Under the pieces are notes generated by a model, which did no database searches, was not told the DNA's origin, and saw nothing but the letters and a program-made list of their open reading frames with translations. Positions 27,819 to 36,172 of a DNA stretch of 64,000 nt are shown here, piece after piece. The stretch's first letter is position 1. Every line of letters begins with the position of its first letter. Position numbers and translations under genes: made by a program. Source of the stretch: Jeongeupia sp. USM3 (lineage in GTDB: Bacteria; Pseudomonadota; Gammaproteobacteria; Burkholderiales; Chitinibacteraceae); assembly GCF_001808185.1 (NCBI RefSeq), contig NZ_CP017668.1:3348001-3412000 (forward strand), written 5' to 3'.

Positions 27819-28460
27819 ATGATGCGTGCGCTTGTCTTTCTGGCCATGCTGGCGCTGCTCGCCGGCTGCGCCACGACGCCGCCGACGTTCAACGCCGAAG
27901 TCAGCGTGCGCCACCAGATGGCATCCGAAGTCGCCGGCAAGCGCTTCGCGTTCAAGCGCGACGCCAGCCAGGCGCAAAGCCTGCTGCAGCGCGATGTCGA
28001 GCACGATGTCGCCGTCGCGCTCGAGGGCTACGGGCTGGTGCAGGAAAGCAGTCCGGCCCGGGCCGACTGGCTGGTCGAGCTTGCCTATGGCGTCGACGAC
28101 GGCAAGACGGTGACCTACAACCAGCCGGTCTGGGGTACGACCTATTACACCTACTACCGGCGCGTCTACAGCGGCAACAGCTACGTCATCGTGCCGTACT
28201 ACTATCCGAGCACCGAGGTCGTCGGCAGCCAGCCTGTGTCCGAAACCGTCTACACGCGCTACCTCGCCGTCGACATCTACGACCGCAAGGCGCTGGCGCG
28301 CAACGAGTTCGCCAAGCTGTACGAGGGTGAAGCGAAGAACCGCAGCGGCAGCGGCAAGTTCGACAACGCGCTGCCCTACCTGACCCGCTCGCTGTTCCAG
28401 ACCTTCCCCGGCACGGCCGGTACGCGCACGGTACGCTTGCCGCTGCCGCCGCAACCTTGA
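27819..28460 (+). CDS. DUF4136-type lipoprotein
   Basis: This 213-residue protein has a lipoprotein signal (LAMLALLAGC, lipobox cysteine about residue 17) and a DUF4136-like body (FAFKRDASQAQSLLQRDVEHDVAVALEG, split), rich in Tyr near YYTYYRRVYSGNSY. It is probably outer-membrane anchored; its role is unknown. GGAGG at 27811-27815 fits the second ATG (27822) better, so the first Met may not be used. Confidence 0.8.
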   Translation: MMRALVFLAMLALLAGCATTPPTFNAEVSVRHQMASEVAGKRFAFKRDASQAQSLLQRDVEHDVAVALEGYGLVQESSPARADWLVELAYGVDDGKTVTYNQPVWGTTYYTYYRRVYSGNSYVIVPYYYPSTEVVGSQPVSETVYTRYLAVDIYDRKALARNEFAKLYEGEAKNRSGSGKFDNALPYLTRSLFQTFPGTAGTRTVRLPLPPQP

Positions 28461-28470
28461 TAAAGACAGC

Positions 28471-29307
28471 ATGACGCCCGATCAGTACTGCGAAGACAAG
28501 GCCGCCAAGAGCGGTTCGAGCTTCTACTACAGCTTCCGCTTCCTGCCGCTCGACAAGCGTCGCGCGATCACCGCGCTGTATGCCTTCTGCCGCGAGGTCG
28601 ACGACGTGGTCGACGAGACCCACGACGAAGGCGTCGCGCGCACCACGCTGAACTGGTGGCGCGGCGAGATCGACCAGCTCTACGCCGGCAATCCGCAGCA
28701 CCCGGTGACGCGCGCGCTGCTGCCGGTGCTCAAGACCTTCAACCTGAGCCGCGAGCATTTCCTCGAGATCATCGACGGCATGGAAATGGACCTCGACCAG
28801 GCGCGCTACGCCAGCTTCAAGGACCTGCAGCTCTACTGCTACCGCGTCGCGTCGGTCGTCGGGCTGATGGCCGCCGAGATCTTCGGCTACACCGACCGCA
28901 AGACGCTCAAGTACGCGCACGACCTCGGCATCGCCTTCCAGCTGACCAACATCATCCGCGACGTCGGCGAAGACGCGCGCCGCGGCCGGCTCTACCTGCC
29001 GGTCGACGAGCTGCAGCGCTACAACGTGCCGGCGGCTGACGTGTTCAACTTCCGCCAGACCGCCGAGTTCAAGTCGCTGATGGCCTTCCAGATCGACCGT
29101 GCCGAACAGTACTACCGGCAGGCGTTCGAGCTGCTGCCCGAGATGGATCGCAAGGCGCAGCGCCCGGGCCTCCTGATGGCGGCGATCTACCGCGCAACGC
29201 TAGCCGAAATCCGCCGCGACGGCGCCGACAAGGTGCTCAACCAGCGCTTGAGCCTGACGCCGATCCGCAAGCTGTGGCTGGCGTGGAAGACGTGGTGGTT
29301 CGGTTGA
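28471..29307 (+). CDS. hpnD: Presqualene diphosphate synthase
   Basis: HpnD condenses two farnesyl diphosphates to presqualene diphosphate for squalene or hopanoid synthesis. The 278-residue all-alpha enzyme has two Asp-rich motifs: DDVVDE (about 42-47) and NIIRDVGED (about 164-172, with the preceding FQLT). FLEIIDGMEMDLD is typical of the HpnD branch. It starts 10 bases after the lipoprotein stop. hpnE lies 711 bases on, separated by a DUF559 gene. hpnC is not in the window. Confidence 0.93.
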   Translation: MTPDQYCEDKAAKSGSSFYYSFRFLPLDKRRAITALYAFCREVDDVVDETHDEGVARTTLNWWRGEIDQLYAGNPQHPVTRALLPVLKTFNLSREHFLEIIDGMEMDLDQARYASFKDLQLYCYRVASVVGLMAAEIFGYTDRKTLKYAHDLGIAFQLTNIIRDVGEDARRGRLYLPVDELQRYNVPAADVFNFRQTAEFKSLMAFQIDRAEQYYRQAFELLPEMDRKAQRPGLLMAAIYRATLAEIRRDGADKVLNQRLSLTPIRKLWLAWKTWWFG

Positions 29308-29375
29308 GCCTGATCGGCGCGGCTGTGTAGCGCGAGAGGACGCCCAGTGATTCCAACCCTTCCGCTGCGCTCTAC

Positions 29376-29418
29376 ATTCCCTCCCCCTGCCAGGGGGAGG
29401 GCCAGGGAGGGGGTAGGC
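29376..29418 (+). repeat. GGGGGAGGG palindromic repeat, copy A
   Basis: The palindrome arms are CCCTCCCCCTG (29379-29389) and CAGGGGGAGGG (29391-29401), followed by CCAGGGAGGGGGTAGG. Copy C (29949-29986) is a direct repeat; copy B (29771-29810) is inverted. A and B flank the DUF559 gene. Confidence 0.85.
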
Positions 29419-29420
29419 CG

Positions 29421-29816
29421 GTGACCCTGCATCGAATCCCTCCCGATCAAACCGCTTTCGCCCGCAAGCTTCGCGCCGAAGCGACCGACGCCGAACGGCG
29501 GCTCTGGACCGGCTTGCGCGGCCGGCAGCTCGGCGGCTTCCGGTTCCGCCGCCAGCATCCGCTCGGCCCCTATATTGTCGACTTTGTCTGTCTTGATGCG
29601 GGGCTGATCGTCGAGCTCGACGGCGGCCAGCACGCCTCGCAGGCGCAGTCCGACGAAAATCGAACTCACGCCTTGAACCGGCTCGGATTCCGCGTCCTCC
29701 GCTACTGGAACGATCAGGTTTTGCGCGAAACCGGGGCGGTCTTGGCGGATATTCTGGCTCGCCTGTCGGAGCTACCCCCACCCCAACCCTCCCCCTGTGA
29801 GGGGGAGGGAGAGTGA
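29421..29816 (+). CDS. DUF559 endonuclease-fold protein
   Basis: This 131-residue protein has the Vsr/PD-(D/E)xK-like DUF559 core: FARKLRAEATDAERRLW, RRQHPLGPYIVDFVCLD, IVELDGGQHAS and GFRVLRYWNDQVL. The likely metal ligands are the D of VDFVCLD and the E of VELDGGQ. The last residues (PPPQPSPCEGEGE) are translated from palindromic repeat B, so the gene end and the repeat are fused. The gene splits hpnD from hpnE. Function is not established; the repeat arrangement is discussed as a finding. Confidence 0.8.
   Translation: MTLHRIPPDQTAFARKLRAEATDAERRLWTGLRGRQLGGFRFRRQHPLGPYIVDFVCLDAGLIVELDGGQHASQAQSDENRTHALNRLGFRVLRYWNDQVLRETGAVLADILARLSELPPPQPSPCEGEGE
29771..29810 (-). repeat. GGGGGAGGG palindromic repeat, copy B (inverted)
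   Basis: Arms CCCTCCCCCT (29788-29797) and AGGGGGAGGG (29801-29810) surround GTG. Read on the minus strand, it continues TTGGGGTGGGGGTAG, aligning with copies A and C. It encodes the DUF559 C-terminus. Confidence 0.82.
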
Positions 29817-29948
29817 GTCCGCTCGGAGGGCAGGGATTCCTGCTCCTGCACGGGGCGTGCATAAGCAGTCGCGGCGGATGCGGGAGGCGCTCCTCTTCAA
29901 TGAGGGGCATGAGTCCGCTCAGTAATCAATCACTGACGATTCACGTTC

Positions 29949-29986
29949 CCTCCCCCTTGCAGGGGGAGGGGCAGGGAGGGGGTAAG
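29949..29986 (+). repeat. GGGGGAGGG palindromic repeat, copy C
   Basis: Arms CCCTCCCCCT and AGGGGGAGGG are followed by GGCAGGGAGGGGGTAAG, nearly identical to copy A 570 bases upstream. The 202 bases between the DUF559 stop and hpnE hold this repeat, the phrase GAGTCCGCTC twice (29815 and 29910), and no gene I can support. Confidence 0.82.
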
Positions 29987-30018
29987 CTGTTGGATTGGTC
30001 TTTGACGGAGCAGCAGAC

Positions 30019-31305
30019 ATGAGCCAGATCGCCATCCTCGGCGGCGGCTACGCCGGTATGGCCGCTGCGGTCGGGCTGGCCGACGCCGGCATGCGGGTGA
30101 CGGTGTTCGAGGCCGGGCCGGTGCTCGGCGGCCGGGCGCGGCGAATCAGCGTCGACGGCCGCGAGATCGACAACGGCCAGCACCTGCTGATCGGCGCGTA
30201 TTCCGAGTTGCTGGCACTGATGCGGCGCGTCGGCGTCGATCCGGACGCGGCCTTCCTGCGCACGCCGCTCGATCTGGCTGTCGTCCCCGGTTTCCGGCTG
30301 CGCGCACCGCGCCTGCCGGCGCCGCTGCATCTGGCCGCTGGGCTGATCGGTGCCAAGGGCTTGCGCTGGCGCGAGCGCTGGGCGCTGATCCGGGCGGTGC
30401 GTGCGGCCGAGGGCGCACGCTGGCGGCTGGATGCCGATCTGCCGGTCGCCGCCTGGCTGGACGCACAGCGGCAGCCCGCGCGGCTGGTCGAAGCGTTCTG
30501 GCGGCCGCTGACCGTGGCGGCACTGAATACGCCGCTGGAGTCCGCGTCGGCACAGGTGCTGTTCAACGTGCTGCGCGACAGCCTGGGCGGATCGCGGCCG
30601 GCGTCCGACCTGCTGTTCCCGAAGCTCGATTTCTCAGCGCTGTTTCCCGATGCCGCCGCCGCTTACGTTGCGGCGCGGGGCGGCGAGGTGCGCCTGAGCA
30701 CGTCGGTGCGGCAACTGGCGCGTGCCGGCGATGGCTGGCGCGTCAATGACGAAGCCTTCGACGGCGTGGTCTGCGCCTTGCCGCCGCACCGTGCCGGCAT
30801 GGCGCTGGACGGCATCGATGCCGCGCTGGTCGCGCGACTGAACGCGTGGGACTACCAGCCCATCGTCACGGTCTATCTGCAGTACCCGGCGTCGGTGGCG
30901 CTGCCGCAGCCGATGGTCGGCATTGCCGCCGGGATCGGCCAGTGGATCTTCGACCGCGGCCAGACGCACGACCAGCCAGGGCTGATCGCCGTGGTGCTGT
31001 CGGCGCGCGGTGCGCACTCGGCGTGGACGCAGGCGCAACTGGCCGCCGAGGTGGTAACGGAACTCGATACGCACTTCGGCTGGGGCGAACCCGGCTGGCG
31101 GCGGGTGATCGCCGAAAAGCGCGCCACCTTTGCCGCGACGCCGGGTCTTTGGCGGCCGGACAATGCAACCGCCGAGCCGACCCTGTGGCTGGCCGGCGAC
31201 TACACCGCCGGCGATTATCCGGCGACGCTCGAAGGTGCAATCCGCAGCGGCCGGGCGGCAAGCCGTGGGATAATCGCGGCATTCTCAGCAGGAACAACGA
31301 TATGA
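30019..31305 (+). CDS. hpnE: Hydroxysqualene dehydroxylase
   Basis: This FAD-dependent enzyme completes squalene formation from hydroxysqualene in the HpnC/D/E route. The 428-residue amine-oxidase fold has an N-terminal dinucleotide motif (IAILGGGYAGMAAAVGLA), EAGPVLGGRARRI and the C-terminal FAD motif LWLAGDYTAGDYPATLEGA (split). ACGGAG precedes the chosen ATG. The stop overlaps the next gene by four bases (ATGA). Confidence 0.92.
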   Translation: MSQIAILGGGYAGMAAAVGLADAGMRVTVFEAGPVLGGRARRISVDGREIDNGQHLLIGAYSELLALMRRVGVDPDAAFLRTPLDLAVVPGFRLRAPRLPAPLHLAAGLIGAKGLRWRERWALIRAVRAAEGARWRLDADLPVAAWLDAQRQPARLVEAFWRPLTVAALNTPLESASAQVLFNVLRDSLGGSRPASDLLFPKLDFSALFPDAAAAYVAARGGEVRLSTSVRQLARAGDGWRVNDEAFDGVVCALPPHRAGMALDGIDAALVARLNAWDYQPIVTVYLQYPASVALPQPMVGIAAGIGQWIFDRGQTHDQPGLIAVVLSARGAHSAWTQAQLAAEVVTELDTHFGWGEPGWRRVIAEKRATFAATPGLWRPDNATAEPTLWLAGDYTAGDYPATLEGAIRSGRAASRGIIAAFSAGTTI

Positions 31306-32054
31306 GCGAGTGGAAAGACTATCAGGTGCCCGCCGACGCTTTTGCCGGTCGGGTCATTCTCGTCACCGGTGCCGGCCAGGGTGTCGGCGCAGCCGCGGCG
31401 CGTGCGCTGGCGCGGCAGGGCGCGACGGTGATCCTGCTCGGGCGCAGCGAGAAGAAGCTGACCCGCGTCTACGACGACATCGTCGCCGCCGGCGGCCCGG
31501 AGCCGGCCGCGGTGCCGATGGACCTCGCCAAGATCGGCGAATCCGAGATCGCCCAGCTCGGCGTGCTGATCAACAAGGAGTTCGGCCGGCTCGACGGCAT
31601 CCTGCACGCCGCCAACGGCTTCACCTTCCTCTCGCCCTTGTCGAACCAGAAGCTCGACGAATGGGTCGAGCAGTTCCGCGTCAACGTCGCCGCACCGTTC
31701 GCGATCACCCGCGGGCTGATGCCGCTGCTGACGCAGGCGCCCGATGCGGCGGTACTGGTGATCGGCGAGGAGCACGCGCTCGATGCCAAGGCCTACTGGG
31801 GCGGCTTCAGCGTGTCGAAGATCGGCCAGCAGAACTGGGTCAGGATCGCCGCCGACGAGTGGGAGGCATATCCGCAACTGCGGATCAACTGGCTGATTCC
31901 GGGCGCGATCCACTCGCCGTTCCGCACCAAGTCGCATCCGGGCGAGTCGCCGGAAACGCTGACCAGCATCGAAGCCCTTGTTCCGTCACTGCTTTATTGG
32001 CTTGGCCCGGCCAGTCTCGGCCAGAGCGGAAAGACGCTGCTGTTCAAAAGTTGA
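31302..32054 (+). CDS. YciK-like SDR-fold protein with altered active site
   Basis: This 250-residue Rossmann protein of the short-chain dehydrogenase family has the cofactor motif TGAGQGVGAA (about 22-31) and NVAAPF. At the active site, the usual Ser region reads VIGEEHAL and the YxxxK motif reads FSVSK, so both the catalytic Ser and Tyr seem replaced while Lys remains. It may be a binding or regulatory protein or use another chemistry. It is translationally coupled to hpnE, but no role in squalene synthesis is known to me. Confidence 0.8.
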   Translation: MSEWKDYQVPADAFAGRVILVTGAGQGVGAAAARALARQGATVILLGRSEKKLTRVYDDIVAAGGPEPAAVPMDLAKIGESEIAQLGVLINKEFGRLDGILHAANGFTFLSPLSNQKLDEWVEQFRVNVAAPFAITRGLMPLLTQAPDAAVLVIGEEHALDAKAYWGGFSVSKIGQQNWVRIAADEWEAYPQLRINWLIPGAIHSPFRTKSHPGESPETLTSIEALVPSLLYWLGPASLGQSGKTLLFKS

Positions 32055-32095
32055 GCACATTTATTGTCAATATTCACTATGAACTTATTGCGAAA

Positions 32096-32224
32096 ATGAG
32101 ACACTTACTACGTGTGACTCGGGCGCAAGCCCGGAGCGGACCGGTTTGAGCGAAGCCGGTTTGCTTGAGCGTCTCATCTCTCCCTGTAGCAAGTTCCACC
32201 CCGCCGCGTGCGGGGTGTTTTTTT
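32096..32224 (+). ncRNA. Candidate structured RNA with terminator
   Basis: A perfect 7-bp helix (ATGAGAC 32096-32102, GTCTCAT 32171-32177) encloses two hairpins: CGGGC-GCAA-GCCCG (32120-32133) and ACCGG/CCGGT (32140-32160). A terminator (ACCCCG/CGGGGT, 32198-32216, then seven T) follows 20 bases on. This is either an independent small RNA or a leader of the TPR gene. I cannot place it in a known family. It fills most of the 221-base gap after the SDR gene. Confidence 0.4.
32197..32224 (+). terminator. Rho-independent terminator
   Basis: The stem CACCCCG/CGGGGTG around CCGCGTG is followed by T7. It separates the hpnE-SDR transcript from the TPR/helicase genes. Confidence 0.85.
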
Positions 32225-32275
32225 GCCTGCAAGCGGCGTGCGCCATGCTAGCCTCGGGTTCACAGGAGGATGGGC

Positions 32276-32596
32276 ATGAACAAGGATGCATTGCTGAACA
32301 TGCTGGCGAGCGGACGCGACAACGCCATGCTGCGGCTGTCGCTCGGTACGCTGTATCTGAACGACGGCGAACCGGCGAGTGCCGTCGAGCATCTGCGCAA
32401 GGCCATCGAGATCGATCCGGCGTATTCGGCCGCGTACAAACTGCTCGGCAAGGCGCTGCTGCAGCACGGCCGGACCGACGACGCCGAAGCCGCGTGGCGC
32501 GACGGGCTGGCGGTGGCCGAGCGCCGCGGCGACATGCAGACCGTGCGCGAGATCACCGTCTTCCTCAAGCGCATCGACAAGGCACGCTCCGGCTGA
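32276..32596 (+). CDS. Small TPR protein
   Basis: This is a 106-residue cytoplasmic protein with about two tetratricopeptide repeats (MLRLSLGTLYLNDGEPASAV; AAYKLLGKALLQHGRTDDAE), probably a protein-protein adaptor. AGGAGG (32264-32269) is 6 bases before the ATG at 32276 but touches an upstream ATG at 32270, so I chose the former. It is unlinked in function to its neighbours as far as can be seen. Confidence 0.8.
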   Translation: MNKDALLNMLASGRDNAMLRLSLGTLYLNDGEPASAVEHLRKAIEIDPAYSAAYKLLGKALLQHGRTDDAEAAWRDGLAVAERRGDMQTVREITVFLKRIDKARSG

Positions 32597-32680
32597 GCCG
32601 CACCGGCAGGCCATTTTGCCGCGATGCAGAACAGCGTTGCCGGTACAATCGGGCATGCATTTCATTCCCCGTTTTCCGTC

Positions 32681-34624
32681 ATGACGCTTGCCGAGCTTTT
32701 TGCCGACAACGGCCCGCTGGCCGAGGCTTTTCCCGGCTACAAACTGCGGCCGCAGCAGCTGCAGATGGCCGAGGCCGTCGAGGCGACGCTGAACGAGCGC
32801 GGCCAACTGATCGCCGAGGCCGGTACCGGTACCGGCAAGACCTTTGCCTACCTCGTCCCGGCGCTGCTGTCCGGCGGCAAGGTCATCGTCTCGACCGGGA
32901 CCAAGACGCTGCAGGACCAGCTGTTCGCGCGCGACATTCCGACGGTGCGCGACATCCTCAAGGTGCCGGTGACGATCGCACTGCTCAAGGGGCGCGGCAA
33001 CTACGTCTGCCACCACCACCTCGAGCAGGCGCGCCACAACGGCCGCTTCCGCTCGCGGGAAGACATCGTCGACCTGCAGAAGATCGAGCAGTACGCCCGG
33101 CTGACCCAGTCCGGCGACAAGGCCGGCTGTACCGGCGTTGCCGAGGATGCGGCGATCTGGTCGCAGGTGACGAGCACGCGCGACAACTGCCTCGGCCAGG
33201 ACTGTCCGCAGCACAAGGACTGCTTCGTGCTCAAGGCGCGCAAGGACGCGCAGGAGGCCGACGTCGTCGTCGTCAACCACCACCTGTTCTTTGCCGATGT
33301 CTGGCTGCGCGATGAAGGCGCCGGCGAGCTGCTGCCGGCGTGCAATGCGGTGATCTTCGACGAGGCGCACCAGCTGCCCGACGTCGCCAGCCTGTTCTTC
33401 GGCCAGACGATCGCCTCGGGCCAACTGGTCGAACTGGCGCGCGACGCCCGCGCCGAAGCACTGGTCATCGCCAAGGACTACGTGCACCTGCCGCAGGCGA
33501 GCGAGGCGCTGGAAAAGGTCGTCCGCGATTTCCGCCTTGCGTTCAGGCCCGAGCCGGCCAAGCATCCGCAGCACGAGCTCGCCGACAAGTACCCGAAGTA
33601 CGCCGACGCGCTCGATGCGCTGATGCTCAGGCTGACCGAGCTGGCCGCCGAGCTGGAAAAGCAGGCCGAGCGTGGCGAGACGCTCGCCAAGTGTTTCGAG
33701 CGCGCCAAGGCGCTGCGCGAGACGCTGGCGCTGTGGTGCGAGCCGGACGACAAGGACGCGGTGCACTGGATCGACATCACGCCGAACGGCTTCCTGCTGC
33801 ACGCAACGCCGCTGAACATTGCCGAACTGTTCCGCAAGCAGCTCTACGCCGGCCAGAAGGCGTGGGTGTTCGCGTCGGCGACGCTGGCGGTCAACAACAG
33901 CTTCAAGCATTTCCAGCACGAGCTGGGCCTGTGGGACGCGCGCTGCGAAACCTGGGACAGCCCGTTCGACTACAAGCAGCAGGCCGCGCTTTACGTGCCG
34001 CGCGACATGCCGCAAGCCAACTCGCCCGAGTTCACCGCCAAGGTGGTCGAGCGCGCCTGGCCGCTGCTGCAGCTGACGCAAGGCCACGCCTTCCTGCTGT
34101 TTACCTCGCTGCGGGCCATGCGCGAGGCGCATGAACTGGTCACGCAACGGCTCAAGGACGCCGGACTCGACTGGCCGGTGCTGCTGCAGGGGCAGGGCAG
34201 CCGGACCGAACTTCTGGACAAGTTCCGTGCCTCGCCGAACGCCATCCTCGTCGCCAGCCAGACGTTCTGGGAAGGCATCGACGTGCGCGGCGAGCAGCTC
34301 TCGCTGGTGGTGATCGACAAGCTGCCGTTCTCGCCGCCCGACGACCCGGTGCTGTCGGCGCGGGTCGAGCAACTGGCCAAGGAAGGCCGCAACGCCTTCA
34401 TCGACTACCAGCTGCCGCATGCGGCGATCACGCTCAAGCAGGGTGCCGGCCGGCTGATCCGCGACGAAACCGACACCGGCATCCTGATGATTGCCGACAA
34501 CCGGCTGGTCGACAAACCGTACGGCAAGGTGCTGTGGAAGAGCCTGCCGCCGATGTTCCGCACCCGCGAACTCGATACCGTCCAACGCTTCTTCGAGGCA
34601 AAGCGCCGCCGTGAAACGCCGTAA
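32681..34624 (+). CDS. DinG/YoaA-family ATP-dependent DNA helicase
   Basis: This XPD-like superfamily 2 helicase has 647 residues, closer in length to YoaA than to DinG. Motifs: Walker A (EAGTGTGKTFAYLVP), TGTKTLQDQL, an iron-sulfur cluster region (NYVC, then NCLGQDCPQHKDC), DEAH box (IFDEAHQLPD), SATLAV, and motif VI (QGAGRLIRDETDTG). The role is probably in replication repair. The ATG at 32681 starts at the conserved MTLAELF; an upstream in-frame ATG at 32624 lacks homology. The 3' end overlaps mltG by 14 bases. Confidence 0.9.
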   Translation: MTLAELFADNGPLAEAFPGYKLRPQQLQMAEAVEATLNERGQLIAEAGTGTGKTFAYLVPALLSGGKVIVSTGTKTLQDQLFARDIPTVRDILKVPVTIALLKGRGNYVCHHHLEQARHNGRFRSREDIVDLQKIEQYARLTQSGDKAGCTGVAEDAAIWSQVTSTRDNCLGQDCPQHKDCFVLKARKDAQEADVVVVNHHLFFADVWLRDEGAGELLPACNAVIFDEAHQLPDVASLFFGQTIASGQLVELARDARAEALVIAKDYVHLPQASEALEKVVRDFRLAFRPEPAKHPQHELADKYPKYADALDALMLRLTELAAELEKQAERGETLAKCFERAKALRETLALWCEPDDKDAVHWIDITPNGFLLHATPLNIAELFRKQLYAGQKAWVFASATLAVNNSFKHFQHELGLWDARCETWDSPFDYKQQAALYVPRDMPQANSPEFTAKVVERAWPLLQLTQGHAFLLFTSLRAMREAHELVTQRLKDAGLDWPVLLQGQGSRTELLDKFRASPNAILVASQTFWEGIDVRGEQLSLVVIDKLPFSPPDDPVLSARVEQLAKEGRNAFIDYQLPHAAITLKQGAGRLIRDETDTGILMIADNRLVDKPYGKVLWKSLPPMFRTRELDTVQRFFEAKRRRETP

Positions 34625-35627
34625 ACCGCAGGGCGGCTTCCTCCGCCGGATCAAACAGCTGCTGGTCCTGATCGTGCTGCTGGCGCTGGCCGCCGCTGGC
34701 GGCCTGTTCTGGTACGCGGTGACGCCGCAGTCGCAGGCCGTGCCGCTGACGTTCAACGTCGGCCCCGGCAGTGTCACCCGGATCGCCGACCAGCTCGAAA
34801 GGCAGGGGGCGACCGATTCGGCGCTGCTGTTCCGCGTGCTGGCGCAGCTGTCGGGCAAGGAGACGCGCCTCAAGGCCGGCGTCTACCGCATCGACGCGCC
34901 GGCGAGCCCGTGGCAGCTGATCGACAAGCTGGCGCGCGGCGACGTGATCGAGGTCGCGTTCACCATCGTCGAGGGCTGGAGCTGGCGCGACCTGAAAAAG
35001 GCGCTGATCGCCGAAAACCGGCTGGGCAACGATCTGGCGGCACTCGACGACGCGGCGCTGCTCAAGGCGCTGAACATCGACGCCAGCACGCCGGAAGGGC
35101 AGTTCTTTCCCGATACCTACCACGTGAATCCGGGCAGCGCCGAGCTGGCCCTGCTCGAGCGTGCGCACGCGCGGATGAAGGCCAAGCTCGGTGCCGCCTG
35201 GGCGCAGCGCGCACCCGATCTGCCGCTGAAATCGCCGGGCGATGTGCTGGTGCTGGCATCGCTGGTCGAAAAGGAAACCGGCCAGGACAGCGACCGGCCG
35301 ATGGTCGCCGGCGTCTTCGTCAACCGGCTCAAGCTGGGCATGCGGCTGCAGACCGACCCGACGGTGATCTACGGCATGGGCGAGGCCTACGCGGGCAAGC
35401 TGCGCAAGGTCGACTTGCAGACCGATACGCCGTACAACACCTACACCCGCGCCGGCCTGCCGCCGACACCGATCGCGATGCCCGGCGAGGCGGCGCTGAT
35501 CGCCGCGGTACGCCCGGCGGCAACGCAGGCGCTGTACTTCGTCTCGCGCGGCGACGGCAGCTCGCAGTTCTCCAGCAGCCTCGAGGAACACAACAGCGCG
35601 GTGAACCGCTACATCCGCGGCCGCTGA
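34611..35627 (+). CDS. mltG: Endolytic murein transglycosylase MltG
   Basis: MltG cleaves nascent glycan strands at the inner membrane and sets their length. The 338-residue protein has a cytoplasmic KRRKP stretch, one membrane helix (LLVLIVLLALAAAGGLFW, about 17-34), a LysM-like N-terminal periplasmic part and a YceG domain with the catalytic Glu in ASLVEKETGQ and the FVNRLKLGMRLQTDPTVIYG signature. The start is a GTG inside the helicase gene; no later start keeps the membrane anchor. Confidence 0.94.
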   Translation: MKRRKPQGGFLRRIKQLLVLIVLLALAAAGGLFWYAVTPQSQAVPLTFNVGPGSVTRIADQLERQGATDSALLFRVLAQLSGKETRLKAGVYRIDAPASPWQLIDKLARGDVIEVAFTIVEGWSWRDLKKALIAENRLGNDLAALDDAALLKALNIDASTPEGQFFPDTYHVNPGSAELALLERAHARMKAKLGAAWAQRAPDLPLKSPGDVLVLASLVEKETGQDSDRPMVAGVFVNRLKLGMRLQTDPTVIYGMGEAYAGKLRKVDLQTDTPYNTYTRAGLPPTPIAMPGEAALIAAVRPAATQALYFVSRGDGSSQFSSSLEEHNSAVNRYIRGR

Positions 35628-36172
35628 GCGTCGCCGGCCCGCTCGCCGAGCCGGCCGAGCGCGTCGGCAAAGGCGTCGACCGCCGCCCAGTCGGTGTATT
35701 CGACCACGGCGGCCGGATCGGTCGGGCCGCCGCTCATCGCCATGATCAGCCGGATCATCAAGCGGTCGAACCAGCGGTAGCGCGGGTAGTCGAGCCGGCC
35801 GGCAAAGGCCGTCGCCAGCGCCGGCTGCAGGGCATGCCTGGCCAGCCAGCGGCGCAGATAGGCATTCCCCTCGGCGCCGTGCCTGCCCGGCTTGCGTGCA
35901 CTGAGGTTGACCGAGGCGATCGCCAGCGGCTTGCGCTTCAGCATTGCGGCCTCGCGTTGCAGGAAATGCTCGGCCTCGGGCAGGTGCCGGCCGTACCGTA
36001 CCGCGGCGATTACGACGACGGCACCGGCACCGGCCAGCTCGGCCGCGGCGGGCTGGCGCCGGCTCAGGTCGCAGCACTGCACCACGCCCCCGATGCGCCG
36101 TGCGGCAATGCGCCCGGCGATCTTCGCCGCCTGGCCATCGCGGCTGGCATAACAGATCAGCAGTGTCTCCAT
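35609..36172 (-). CDS. hemG: Menaquinone-dependent protoporphyrinogen IX oxidase
   Basis: This flavodoxin-fold FMN enzyme oxidises protoporphyrinogen IX in haem synthesis and passes electrons to quinone. The 187-residue protein has the FMN P-loop (YASRDGQAAKIA, about 8-19), ASVNLSARKPGRHG and the diagnostic YPRYRWFDRLMIRLIMAMSGG followed by VEYTDW (longer motif split here in meaning). The gene converges on mltG, overlapping its 3' end by 19 bases. Confidence 0.92.
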   Translation of the reverse strand: METLLICYASRDGQAAKIAGRIAARRIGGVVQCCDLSRRQPAAAELAGAGAVVVIAAVRYGRHLPEAEHFLQREAAMLKRKPLAIASVNLSARKPGRHGAEGNAYLRRWLARHALQPALATAFAGRLDYPRYRWFDRLMIRLIMAMSGGPTDPAAVVEYTDWAAVDAFADALGRLGERAGDAQRPRM

